Assembly (NCBI RefSeq): GCF_035594035.1
Contig: NZ_CP141588.1
Span: 2,191,501-2,255,500, forward strand
Origin: Sphingomonas sp. LY54
GTDB lineage: Bacteria > Pseudomonadota > Alphaproteobacteria > Sphingomonadales > Sphingomonadaceae
DNA: 64,000 bases
Direction of reading: 5' to 3'
This document shows positions 8,565-19,831 of the stretch, in pieces. Under the pieces are notes generated by a model, which saw only the letters and a list, made by a program, of their open reading frames with translations, did no database searches and was not told the origin of the DNA. The position numbers and the translations under genes are program-made. Each line of letters opens with the position of its first letter. Position 1 is the first letter of the stretch.

Positions 8565-9480
8565 CCGCGCCGTCGAGAACGCCGCGCAGGAGCCAGGCAA
8601 GCGGCTGTCCCGTCGACCGTTCCGGAACGGTGGATATTACGATCTCGCCAAATCCGGCCTGAACCAGCTGCCGCGCGGTCTCTTCGATGCGGGATCGGTC
8701 GTGCGCTGCGCGGCCGAGCAACGCGATCCGCTCTGCTTCGCCGCGCGCGCTCCGCTCGAGTTGGTCGAGCAAGGCGCCGGCACCGCCCGGCGTCCGTTGG
8801 CCGCTCTCGAGCCGCTGCAGGATGCCCGTCACGATCTCGGCCGCGACGCTCTGGGCCGGATAACGCTGTCGGGCTTCGTCGATGCCGGCACGGAACGAAG
8901 CCGGGATCGGCAGGCCCAGTGCCATTCCGTGGGTCGCGAATGTCTTCGCCCGCTCCAGATACCCGCCCGGCATTAGCGGCCACAGCAATGCCTCTCGCCT
9001 CGCCAGATTGTGCGAGACAATCGGACTTGCGCTGTGGTGAATCAAGAAAAGCAGGTGGCCTCCGGGCTTCACCACCCGGGCAATCTCGATGCTGGTCGCT
9101 TCGGCATCGCCATATTCATATCCGAACTGGCTAACCGCGGCTTCGAAGCGGTGCGCCGGAAAAGGCAGCTTCCGCATGTCGATTCCCGACAGCAATTTCG
9201 TGCCTTTTGGCGACGGAGGCAGGGACGGCGCTGAATCGATGCCGGTCAGCTTCAGGTCGCTGCGCGTCCCCGCCATCCACGCCAATACGATCCCGCCGCC
9301 CGTCCCGACATCGAGCACGCTCGCGCCTGTGGGGAGCTTCCGGGCAAAGCCTTCCCAAACGGCCCGCTGCGCCGCGTCCACCACATCGCTTCGTTGCGGC
9401 AGGCATCCGGCACCTTTCCGTCCGCCGCCGTCGGTCCAAAAATGCTGCCACGCATTAGGCTTCTCTCGCTCGCGGCTCAT
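8539..9480 (-). CDS. Class I SAM-dependent methyltransferase
   Basis: The 313-residue protein has methyltransferase motif I VLDVGTGGGIVLAWMA (about residues 55-70), an acidic strand LTGIDSAP, and VVKPGGHLLFLIHH as the post-motif III element, within a Methyltransf_11/25-like fold. It is translationally coupled to the TPR/2OG oxygenase upstream, sharing ATGA at 9477-9480, so the two are one operon. The acceptor is not predictable; the extended C-terminal helical half (residues ~190-313) is unlike UbiE or other well-known small-molecule methyltransferases that I recognise. Coupling to an oxygenase suggests sequential modification of the same target. Confidence 0.75.
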   Translation of the reverse strand: MSREREKPNAWQHFWTDGGGRKGAGCLPQRSDVVDAAQRAVWEGFARKLPTGASVLDVGTGGGIVLAWMAGTRSDLKLTGIDSAPSLPPSPKGTKLLSGIDMRKLPFPAHRFEAAVSQFGYEYGDAEATSIEIARVVKPGGHLLFLIHHSASPIVSHNLARREALLWPLMPGGYLERAKTFATHGMALGLPIPASFRAGIDEARQRYPAQSVAAEIVTGILQRLESGQRTPGGAGALLDQLERSARGEAERIALLGRAAHDRSRIEETARQLVQAGFGEIVISTVPERSTGQPLAWLLRGVLDGAVSGPGTSR

Positions 9481-11240
9481 AGGGCGATATCGAAGGCTGC
9501 GGTCAGCCGCTCGCCGGCGGCGAACGGCCGCGTGCCGTGGTAGAGATAGCTCGGGAACAGCGCCAAATGACCCGGCACAGGCCGGATACGGGACAGCGGC
9601 TCCAACGTCAGATCAAGATTGGCGGGCGGGCCGCCCACCTCCAGCCAGCCTTCGAGAGGCTGCGCTTCTGCAGGCACCACGAGGTAGCAGGCCGAGGAAA
9701 GCAGACCGTTCGGGTGAAAATGCGAGACGTGGAAGCCGCCGCCAATCAGCCGAACCGACCAGGAGCCGGCGAAACGCGGCGTCTGCCCGCAATGCCGGCG
9801 GAGCGGGTGTAGCGGGTCGCGGGGGGCCAGCCGTTCCCAATATTGCCCCACCGACTCCGTGACAGCCTTTTTCAGCATCAGGATTTCGGGCTCTTCGCGT
9901 GCGAAGAGGCTGCCGCGCGTCTGGGTGCCGCCCCGAACGGACTGGCCGATCGGGTGCGATCGGGTGCGGTGAAGGCTGCGCAAGCGGTCCGCGATCGCAT
10001 CGACTTGCGCCGCGTCGAGCGCGAGAGGCGTCGCGGTCACGAGTTCGCTGGCGTTCAGCCAATCTGCCCGAGAATCGCCGACCAACCGCCACACCAGTCC
10101 GGTCACGGCCCAGGCGCCGATATCAGCGGGATTCTCTTCGCGCGCCTGGTCGGCGAAACGGGCCGCTCCCTCATAGTCGCCGATACGCAGTCGGTGCCGC
10201 GCCTCCAGCGCGCTTCGCCCCGGGAGGGTGTCGGGGAGTCTATCGAAAAGCTGTGTCGCACGCTCGATCTGGCCGGCTTCCGATGCCTGAAACGCCTCCA
10301 GCAACGACAGTTCGTCGTCTGCTGCCAATATGGATCGCGCTTTCAAGGCGGCATCGGCTGCTTCCGCGGGAAGATCCGCCGCTGCAAGCGTGCCGGCAAG
10401 GGTCGTCCACAAGGCGCGATTGTGGGGATTGGAGGCTAAGGCCTGCTCCATATCGCGGGTAAAATCGCGGCCCTCGCCGGCTTCCCAGCGCATGCGCGCC
10501 AGAGTCGAATGGCCTATAGACCACGTCGGATTCGCTCGCACCGCGGCGGCGAGCAGCGCGATCCCCTCCGGATCGCCTTCTGCCTCGAGCGCCTGCGCAA
10601 GACCAAGCAGAATCTCGTCATCTTCCGGGCGCAGCGCCCGGGCCCGGCGGTAGAAGGTGACGGCGTCTTCCTCGCCCCGCTCCAGCGCAACGCGTGCCCG
10701 CCCATGGAGAGCCGAAAGGCGCGCGGGTTCCACCGCCAGCGCCGCGTCATAGGCCGCGGCGGCTTCCGCCCGCCGATCGAGCGCGCGCAAGACGCTCCCC
10801 CGCGCGGCCAGGAATCTAGCTTCGCGCCGACTCGCCAGCAAATGGTCGAGGTCGGCAAGCGCTTCGTCGAGGCGACCGAGCTTCTGAAGCACCAGGGCCC
10901 GGTTGTAGCGCGCCTCCGTGAAATGGGGTTGGGCTGCAAGCGCCCGCTCATAATGCGCGACGGCATCGTCGAGGCGGCCGATATCTCCGAGCAGGTTCGC
11001 CAGGTTGTTGTTGATCTGCGGATCGGCCGGAGCGAGCCGGTGCGCCCGCTCCAGGCTCGCCTTCGCAGCGTCGATCACCCCGCGCTTCTTCTCGACGAGG
11101 CCGAGCAGATGAAGAATGGCCGGATGGTCGCCGGCGAGCCGCTGTACCTGGACGAGGTCGGCTCGAGCCGTTTCTAACTGGCCGGCCGCGAATGCGCGCT
11201 CGGCCCGCGCGAAGAGTGCGTTGATGTCGATTCCGCCCAT
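9477..11240 (-). CDS. TPR-repeat protein with C-terminal 2OG-Fe(II) oxygenase domain
   Basis: 587 residues. Residues ~1-430 are tandem TPRs (LHLLGLVEKKRGVIDAAK, NNNLANLLGDIGRLDDA, ARYNRALVLQKLGRLDEA and others). The last ~110 residues contain SWSVRLIGGGFHVSHFHPNG, GWLEVGGPP and FPSYLYHGTRPF, a pattern of the 2OG-FeII_Oxy_5-type (PF13759-like) domain with the H.H, HGT and basic residues expected for metal and 2OG binding. TPRs usually recruit a protein or peptide partner, so a macromolecular substrate is more likely than a metabolite. The ATG at 11240 removes a basic, non-TPR extension. It is transcribed away from the second receptor and coupled to the methyltransferase. Confidence 0.82.
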   Translation of the reverse strand: MGGIDINALFARAERAFAAGQLETARADLVQVQRLAGDHPAILHLLGLVEKKRGVIDAAKASLERAHRLAPADPQINNNLANLLGDIGRLDDAVAHYERALAAQPHFTEARYNRALVLQKLGRLDEALADLDHLLASRREARFLAARGSVLRALDRRAEAAAAYDAALAVEPARLSALHGRARVALERGEEDAVTFYRRARALRPEDDEILLGLAQALEAEGDPEGIALLAAAVRANPTWSIGHSTLARMRWEAGEGRDFTRDMEQALASNPHNRALWTTLAGTLAAADLPAEAADAALKARSILAADDELSLLEAFQASEAGQIERATQLFDRLPDTLPGRSALEARHRLRIGDYEGAARFADQAREENPADIGAWAVTGLVWRLVGDSRADWLNASELVTATPLALDAAQVDAIADRLRSLHRTRSHPIGQSVRGGTQTRGSLFAREEPEILMLKKAVTESVGQYWERLAPRDPLHPLRRHCGQTPRFAGSWSVRLIGGGFHVSHFHPNGLLSSACYLVVPAEAQPLEGWLEVGGPPANLDLTLEPLSRIRPVPGHLALFPSYLYHGTRPFAAGERLTAAFDIAL

Positions 11241-11808
11241 GCGTCGTGAATGGCCGGTGCCCGGTCGCCTGTCCAGCCGCGGCGCCCGGCGGATCGCTCG
11301 TCGCCTGGCGCACTCTCGGATTTGCAGCATGTCGCCCCCCGCCTTTTCCTTCGCCCGAGCTTGCCGGTCGGCCGCGGACCTTGATGGTCCGTGCGCAGGG
11401 AAGACCGACGGAAAGCTCTGCTCGATCCCGGCGAATCTGCTCCCCGGTCAGCCAATCGGACGATGCTTGGAAGGCGGCGTCCCGGGTGAGCAGCCGCTAC
11501 GCGCCGCGAGCCCCAACGGCACTCCCCAAAAAAGTCACTCTGCTCGGTGCGACGGATGCCCGGCGATTTGAGTCCCATATGGCTGTAAGTATTTGCTTCA
11601 TCGGGGCAATTTCGAGTCAACCTGACGAAACCCACATTATCGAAAACTGTGGCAAAGGGGCCACATGTAACTTTCGTTATATGACATGTCGGTTACCCGC
11701 AGATTGCTGCGGCTCCGCGGCGCGGCCTAGGCCTTGCCCCGTCGCGCGATCATCGAGCCGGCCCGGCTGGGGCGCGCGTGAGCAAGTGTCATAAGGAAAC
11801 TTAAGTAC
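11241..11808. other. 568-base divergent intergenic region between the TPR oxygenase and receptor 2
   Basis: This is the longest non-coding stretch of the window. I see no convincing gene in it. It must hold promoters for both flanking genes. Notable structure is the inverted repeat TGTGGC-N6-GCCACA at 11648-11665 and two ACATGT palindromes at 11663 and 11684, 21 bases apart. A small imperfect palindrome (GGACCTTGATGGTCC) lies near 11379. Confidence 0.6.
11648..11689. promoter_or_regulatory. Candidate operator: nested inverted repeats upstream of receptor 2
   Basis: TGTGGC AAAGGG GCCACA (11648-11665) overlaps the first of two ACATGT palindromes whose starts are 21 bases apart, i.e. two helical turns. 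Between them lies TTATAT, a possible -10 element. The layout fits a dimeric regulator site about 120 bases before the receptor start, but no known consensus was matched. Confidence 0.3.
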
Positions 11809-14697
11809 ATGACTATCCGCGTCCGTCAGCAGTTGCTGGCGTCCACTCTTCTGCTCGGCATGGCCGCCTATGGCGCGCCGGCCTTCGCCCAGGCAGAAAC
11901 CGAAGCCCCCGCCGCCGAGGCGAATGAAGAAATCGTCGTCACGGGTTCGCGCATTGCGCGTCCGGACATCGACTCCAACGTCCCCGTTGCTGTCATCGGC
12001 GCCGCCGAGCTGCAGCAGGACGCCGCAGTCAACATCCAGGACACGCTCAACGAACTGCCTCAGGTCGGCGTCGGCAACAGCCGCACCAACTCGAACTTCC
12101 TCACGTCGGGAACCGGCGTTTCCACGATCAACCTGCGCAACCTGGGTTCGAGCCGCACGCTCACCCTGGTAAACGGCCGCCGCTTCATCGCGGGCTTCGC
12201 GGGCGATTCCGCGGTCGACGTAAACAACATCCCGACCGATTTCATCGAGCGCGTCGAGATCGTCACCGGCGGTGCCTCGGCCGTCTACGGTTCGGAAGCC
12301 ATTGCCGGCGTCGTCAACTTCATCATGAAGGACAAGTTCGAAGGCATCCAGCTCCGCAGCCAGTACAACATCACCGAAAAGGGCGATAACGCGCGCTACT
12401 TCGGGAGCCTGACTGCCGGCACCACCTTCGGCGCCGACGACCGCGGGTCGTTCCTCGGCAACATCTCGTACGACAAGGACGAGGGCCTCTATTCGCGCGA
12501 TCGCGCCATGTCGTCGCAGGATTGCGGCGTCATCAGCGGCCGCGTCACCTGCGGCCCGGCCGCTTACAGCGCATTCTCGCCGCAGGGCCAGTTCATCCTG
12601 ACCCGTCCCGACGGCACGCTCGACGAGGCCGGCGGCACCTACACGTTCGACCGCAATAACAACCTGGTCACCGGCTATCCGGCTGGCTCGGGCTTCAACC
12701 GTAACGCGGTCCGCCGCATCGCGGTGCCGGTCGAGCGCATCCTCGTCAGCACGATCGCCAAGTACGAACTGACGGACAATATCGAACTGTTCGCCGAAGG
12801 CACCTATGCCAACGTCAAGTCGAACGCTGCTCTCGAAGCGTCCGCTCTTGGCTTCGGTCGCGTCTCGAATCCCGACGGTCCGGCCTACAGCCTCGACAAC
12901 CCGTTCGTCCCGGCCGCCCTGCGCGCGGTCATCGACGCTCGCAATAGCGACGCGGACGCGACCAACGATGTCACGAGCATCAGCGCGCGCCGCCGCTTCA
13001 ACGAAGTGTTCGACCGCAGCAACAAGGCCGAGCGCAATACCTACCGTATCGCGACGGGTATCCGCGGCGACATCGCGAACGACTGGGATTACGAGCTCAG
13101 CTACGTCTACGGTTACATGAAGGACTCGAACTCGTCCGAGACCATCGACAAGAACCGGCTCGCCAACGCGATGGACGCGGAAGTCGCCCCGGACGGCACG
13201 ATCCGCTGCCGCAGCGCCGCGGCCCGCGCCGAAGGCTGCGCTCCGATCAACCTGTTCGGCTTCAACACCGCCAGCCCTGAGGCCTCGGCCTACGTTCAGG
13301 CGGTGGTACCGAAGAGCCAGGTCATCACGAACGAGCAGCAGATCCTCTCGGCTTCGGTGTCTAACAGCAGCCTGTTCTCGCTCCCGGGCGGGGATGTCGG
13401 CGTCGCTTTCGGCGCTGAATACCGCAAGGAAAAGAGCGTCGATGACCTCGACATCCTGACCAACACGGGCGGAAATACCGGCAACCTGATTCCGGACACC
13501 CGCGGTCAGTTCGATGTCTGGGAAGTCTTTGCTGAAACCAATGTGCCGCTGCTCAGCGACATGCGTTTCGTCAATTATCTCGGCCTCACCGGTGCGGTCC
13601 GTTATTCGGACTATTCGACCATCGGCAGCGTCGTCAGCTGGAACGCTGGCGCCGAGTATGAGCCGTTCAAGGGCCTTCGCTTCCGCGGTGTCTATGCCCA
13701 GGCCAACCGTGCTCCGAACATCTCCGAGCTCTTCTCGGCGCCGTCGGAGACCTTCGCGTCGGTCAGCGATCCCTGCAACGGCGTGACTGCCGCCAGCACC
13801 GGCGTCTATGACGCAGCTTGCCGGAGCATCCCGCAGGTTGCCGCCGCGATCGCGGCAAACGGTTCGTTCGCTTACACGTTGGGCCAGACTCAGGGCATCA
13901 ACGGCTTTGTGGGCGGCAACCAGAACCTGAAGGAAGAAACCGCGAAGACGCTCACCCTTGGTGCTGTCTTCACGCCTCGCTTCCTGCCGGGCTTCAGCCT
14001 GTCGGCCGACTATTTCGACATCACGGTCGACGACGCGATCAACACTATGGGCCGTCAGCTCTCGATCCAGCAGTGCCTGCTGACTTCCAGTCCGATCTTC
14101 TGCGACCAGATCCTCCGGAATTCGCAGACCGGCCTGATCGAGACGGTGAACGGGCAGCTGATCAACGTCGCTCAGATGAAGACCAAGGGCGTCGACTTCG
14201 CGCTCCGCTACCAGCGTCCGCTGGGGCTGATGGAGGACGATCGTCTCGGTCTGACCCTAAACTACACCTACCTGATCGACCACAAGACGCAGGCTAACCC
14301 GTCGGCTCCTGTGATCGATTACGCCGGTGAAGCCGGCCTGTCGGAGCACAAGGCAACTGGCCGCGTGACCTACAAGACCGGAGCCTTCACCGGCAGCTGG
14401 CAGGTCAACTACATGAGCGATGCGGTTTCGAGCGCGATCTTCACGCACGCAAACCCGGACATCGTGGCGATGAACAAGATCGACTCGTACTTCTACCACG
14501 ATCTCCAGTTCCGCTGGGACGTGGGCGAAGACCGTCGCTTCGGCTTCTATGCCGGCGTCGACAACGTCTTCGACAAGAAGCCGCCGTTCCTGCCGAGCCC
14601 GCCCTTCAACAACTCGGTGACCGGTACGGAAACGCAGGCAGACGTCTACGATCCGTTCGGCCGCCGCTTCTATGCGGGTGTGCAGGTCCGCTTCTAA
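11809..14697 (+). CDS. TonB-dependent receptor, large (962 residues), second copy
   Basis: Outer-membrane transporter with a signal peptide ending GAPAFA (residue 27) and a TonB-box-like EIVVTGSR at 41-48. The plug contains STINLRNLGSSRTLTLVNGRR and VTGGASAVYGSEAIAGVVNF, and the barrel ends FYAGVQVRF. AAGGAAA lies nine bases before the ATG. The signal peptide shares QLLASTLLLG with receptor 1 and the two are clearly paralogous. It is followed by a strong terminator at 14723. It lies directly divergent from the TPR oxygenase/methyltransferase operon, so co-regulation across the 568-base gap is plausible. The ligand is unknown and no STN domain is present. Confidence 0.93.
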   Translation: MTIRVRQQLLASTLLLGMAAYGAPAFAQAETEAPAAEANEEIVVTGSRIARPDIDSNVPVAVIGAAELQQDAAVNIQDTLNELPQVGVGNSRTNSNFLTSGTGVSTINLRNLGSSRTLTLVNGRRFIAGFAGDSAVDVNNIPTDFIERVEIVTGGASAVYGSEAIAGVVNFIMKDKFEGIQLRSQYNITEKGDNARYFGSLTAGTTFGADDRGSFLGNISYDKDEGLYSRDRAMSSQDCGVISGRVTCGPAAYSAFSPQGQFILTRPDGTLDEAGGTYTFDRNNNLVTGYPAGSGFNRNAVRRIAVPVERILVSTIAKYELTDNIELFAEGTYANVKSNAALEASALGFGRVSNPDGPAYSLDNPFVPAALRAVIDARNSDADATNDVTSISARRRFNEVFDRSNKAERNTYRIATGIRGDIANDWDYELSYVYGYMKDSNSSETIDKNRLANAMDAEVAPDGTIRCRSAAARAEGCAPINLFGFNTASPEASAYVQAVVPKSQVITNEQQILSASVSNSSLFSLPGGDVGVAFGAEYRKEKSVDDLDILTNTGGNTGNLIPDTRGQFDVWEVFAETNVPLLSDMRFVNYLGLTGAVRYSDYSTIGSVVSWNAGAEYEPFKGLRFRGVYAQANRAPNISELFSAPSETFASVSDPCNGVTAASTGVYDAACRSIPQVAAAIAANGSFAYTLGQTQGINGFVGGNQNLKEETAKTLTLGAVFTPRFLPGFSLSADYFDITVDDAINTMGRQLSIQQCLLTSSPIFCDQILRNSQTGLIETVNGQLINVAQMKTKGVDFALRYQRPLGLMEDDRLGLTLNYTYLIDHKTQANPSAPVIDYAGEAGLSEHKATGRVTYKTGAFTGSWQVNYMSDAVSSAIFTHANPDIVAMNKIDSYFYHDLQFRWDVGEDRRFGFYAGVDNVFDKKPPFLPSPPFNNSVTGTETQADVYDPFGRRFYAGVQVRF

Positions 14698-14722
14698 GCG
14701 GTCCGGCCACGGCCAAAGAAAG

Positions 14723-14756
14723 AGGGGCAGAGCTTCGGCTCTGCCCCTTTCTTTTT
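14723..14756 (+). terminator. Rho-independent terminator after receptor 2
   Basis: An 11-bp GC-rich stem closes on a TTCG tetraloop (14734-14737) and is followed by TTTCTTTTT. It sits between the receptor and the convergent clpB; the opposite strand is also moderately T-rich after the stem, so it may work in both directions. Confidence 0.9.
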
Positions 14757-14787
14757 GTGCTCGCGATGCGGTCCGCGAGAAGCCGGA

Positions 14788-17364
<2,577 letters not shown>

Positions 17365-17391
17365 AGCTGCCCCTGTTGCTGTTCAGGCACC

Positions 17392-17419
17392 ATGTAGTGT
17401 TGCTGTTGGGCAACACAAG
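17392..17419 (-). promoter_or_regulatory. Candidate heat-shock (sigma-32) promoter of clpB overlapping an inverted repeat
   Basis: On the minus strand CTTG, an 18-base spacer and CTACAT lie about 30 bases before the clpB start, resembling the alphaproteobacterial sigma-32 pattern (CTTG-N17/18-CYTAT). The spacer is an almost perfect hairpin: GTGTTGC and GCAACAC (17397-17403 and 17410-17416) around six bases. The -10 match is imperfect. Confidence 0.35.
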
Positions 17420-17478
17420 ATGGCCTCACATATCGCCCCCCCAGTAACATCGGACGCGTGGGCGATGATCCCTGCGTT

Positions 17479-19686
17479 TCAGCGGCCGGGCCGGTATTTT
17501 CGTTCGGTCCGCCCCTCCAGTTCGTCCGGGTAGAAATAGACTTCGCGCAATCCGCCCTTCGCGTAGATCTCGGCCTGGTCGTTGAAATGGGGCGATTGGG
17601 GATCGCCGCTTTCGCCGCCGGCGGAGACCGCCTTGGCTTTCACCTTGTCGCCGAACTCGACCACCGCGACGAAGCTGTTGCCGAGCGTGCCGTAATAGCG
17701 CTTGGTGCCGGGTTGGCGGCGGGCGCCGAACGAGGCGAGCGAGCCCCATTGCGCCGAGGTGAAGCCGACCGGGAGGCTCGGCGCCTTGTCGTCGAACGGG
17801 TGGACGATGTCGCCGGTCAGGCGCTGGAAGCGGTTAATCTCGCCCCAGGGCGTGCGCCAGCTACCGAAATCCTGCTCCAGCCGGTCGGAAGCGGCGGCGA
17901 GCGCCTGCAGCTTCTGCGCGTCGGTGGTGCGATCCGCGACGTAATCGTAGACGTTGACGCCCAGCCTTTTGGCTTCCGGTCCGGCATCGACCCACATCGC
18001 TTCGCCCCAGAAGACGGCAAGCGAGGTCGGTTCGGACTGGACCGACCAGCGATAGTCCCAGCCGCGCAGCAAAGCGATCCGGTCCCTGAGCTTCGCCTTG
18101 AGCGGGTCGGACGCGGGCGCCCGGTCCCAGGCCTCGATCAGGATCGGGATCAGCCGCGCGAAAGCGGGGAGATAGGGATCGTAGGCCGCGTCGATCAGGC
18201 CCTGGAGGGTGAAGTCCTTCTTGCCCTCGAGCACGCGGATGGCGTGGAGCCCACGCGGATTTTCGCCGAACATGTCCATGTAGCGCGGAAAGGCGGCCTG
18301 CTTCGGGCTGTTGGGCCCGGCCGCCGAATAGGGCCAGTTGTTGGTGTTCATGATCCAACCGGTGCCCGGGTTGAGCAGCCGCGGCGCTTCGTCGAGCGCG
18401 TGGAGGCCTCTCCAGTCGGTGGCCGGGTCGCTGCCGTCGACGGGCTTGGTGTAGTCGAAGCGATTGTCGCGGACGGGGATGAACTGCGGGTGCAAATAGG
18501 CAATGTTGCCGTCCGCGTCCGCGAAGATCGTGTTGTTGGACGAATTGGCTTTGAGCTCGGCGACCTTGAGGAAGGAGCGATAGTCCTTCGCCTTGGTACG
18601 CAGAAAGGATTGGCTCAGCGCCTCGACCGGCTTGTGCATCAGCGCCATGCTGACCCATTTCCCGCCGTCCTCGCGGACGATCGGGCCGCGATGGGTGCGG
18701 TAGACGGTGAAGCTGCGACTCGCCATCGTGCCGTCGGCGGTGTGGTACGGCACCGTCACCGTCGATGTCGTGATTGGGCGCAGCTCCTGGCCGTAACGAT
18801 AATGGGGGCGGCCATCCTTCTCGGCGATCGTCTCGAGGAACTCGTCGACCACGTCGACGCCGCTCGACGTGTGCATCCAGCCGGTGCGCTCGTTGAAGCC
18901 CTGGTAGATGAAGAACTGGCCCCAGGTCGACGCGCCATAGGCGTTCAGGCCTTCGTCGCTGGTCACCTGCTGCTCGGCGCGGAAGAAGAAGCTCGTGTGC
19001 GGATTGATCAGCAGCAGCGCGTTGCCGCCGGTCGTGTTGGACGGCGCAATCGCGAAGCCGTTCGAACCCGAGGGCTCGCGGAAGCGCGCGCCGGTCTCGT
19101 CGGCGGTGAGGGCGACCGGACGCTTGTCGTAAAACGCCTCCAGCTGGCTGAGCGAGACCTTCTCGATGTCGCCGCCGATGCTGCCCTCGCTGAAGCTCAA
19201 AGCCATCCACGGCTCGAAGCGGGTGATGACGCGGGGCTTCACCTCAGGATGCGTCGCCAGATAGTAATTGAGCCCGTCCGCCCAGGCGGTCATCAGCGAC
19301 TTCAGCCAGGCGGGGCTCCTGGCATAGCGCGCCTTCAGGTCGTCGGGCTGGATGAAGAGCTTCATCCGCAGGTCCTGCCAGATCGCCTTCTCGCCCTCGG
19401 CCTCGGCGAGGCGGCCCATGGCGTTTATGAAGTTGGTCTCGACGCGGTTGAAGTCGTCCTCGGCCTGGGCATAGACCATGCCGAACACCGCATCGGCGTC
19501 ACTCTTTCCCTTGATATGGGCGATGCCCCAATTGTCGCGGGTGATCGTCACCCGCTCCGCCTGCCGTTCCCACCGCTGCGTGTCCGCCTTCGAAGGGACG
19601 GCCGCCGCGGCCGGAACCGAGACGAGCAACAGGACGAGCAGGACGAGACGGCGCAGCGACGTCGACGCGACGGGCGGGAAGGGCAT
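17479..19686 (-). CDS. Penicillin acylase family Ntn hydrolase (acyl-homoserine-lactone or amide acylase type)
   Basis: 735 residues with a signal peptide (hydrophobic 12-24, then VPAAAAV), directing it to the periplasm. The alpha-chain motif VTITRDNWGIAHIKGKSDADAVFG is followed by the autocleavage site before Ser208 in GSNGFAIAPS, the new N-terminal nucleophile of the beta chain, and NPHTSFFFR follows. These enzymes hydrolyse amide bonds of beta-lactams, acyl-homoserine lactones or other N-acyl compounds. The substrate cannot be assigned from sequence. AGGAG lies nine bases before the ATG. It is monocistronic by spacing (145 bases to the next minus-strand gene). Confidence 0.85.
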   Translation of the reverse strand: MPFPPVASTSLRRLVLLVLLLVSVPAAAAVPSKADTQRWERQAERVTITRDNWGIAHIKGKSDADAVFGMVYAQAEDDFNRVETNFINAMGRLAEAEGEKAIWQDLRMKLFIQPDDLKARYARSPAWLKSLMTAWADGLNYYLATHPEVKPRVITRFEPWMALSFSEGSIGGDIEKVSLSQLEAFYDKRPVALTADETGARFREPSGSNGFAIAPSNTTGGNALLLINPHTSFFFRAEQQVTSDEGLNAYGASTWGQFFIYQGFNERTGWMHTSSGVDVVDEFLETIAEKDGRPHYRYGQELRPITTSTVTVPYHTADGTMASRSFTVYRTHRGPIVREDGGKWVSMALMHKPVEALSQSFLRTKAKDYRSFLKVAELKANSSNNTIFADADGNIAYLHPQFIPVRDNRFDYTKPVDGSDPATDWRGLHALDEAPRLLNPGTGWIMNTNNWPYSAAGPNSPKQAAFPRYMDMFGENPRGLHAIRVLEGKKDFTLQGLIDAAYDPYLPAFARLIPILIEAWDRAPASDPLKAKLRDRIALLRGWDYRWSVQSEPTSLAVFWGEAMWVDAGPEAKRLGVNVYDYVADRTTDAQKLQALAAASDRLEQDFGSWRTPWGEINRFQRLTGDIVHPFDDKAPSLPVGFTSAQWGSLASFGARRQPGTKRYYGTLGNSFVAVVEFGDKVKAKAVSAGGESGDPQSPHFNDQAEIYAKGGLREVYFYPDELEGRTERKYRPGR

Positions 19687-19831
19687 TGAACAGGGCTCCT
19701 GCAGGACATGGCGCCGGACGGCGGCGCGACGTTGCCATGGCAGGCCCGCCCAAGTCGAGCCTCAGGGTTGCTTCGGCGGGAAACGGGGCAGCCGTGAAGA
19801 GATGAACTCTCCTCACGGCGCTCCGCGTCGC

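Noticed and set aside
11246-11794. Open frame of 182 codons in the intergenic region before receptor 2
   Set aside because: Composition is Arg/Ser/Pro/Cys-rich without domain features, it has no ribosome-binding site, and it overlaps the likely promoter region.
17479-19686. Quorum-quenching enzyme with a dedicated signalling locus
   Set aside because: The Ntn hydrolase family fits, but no LuxI/LuxR genes are nearby and substrate class cannot be told from the visible motifs.
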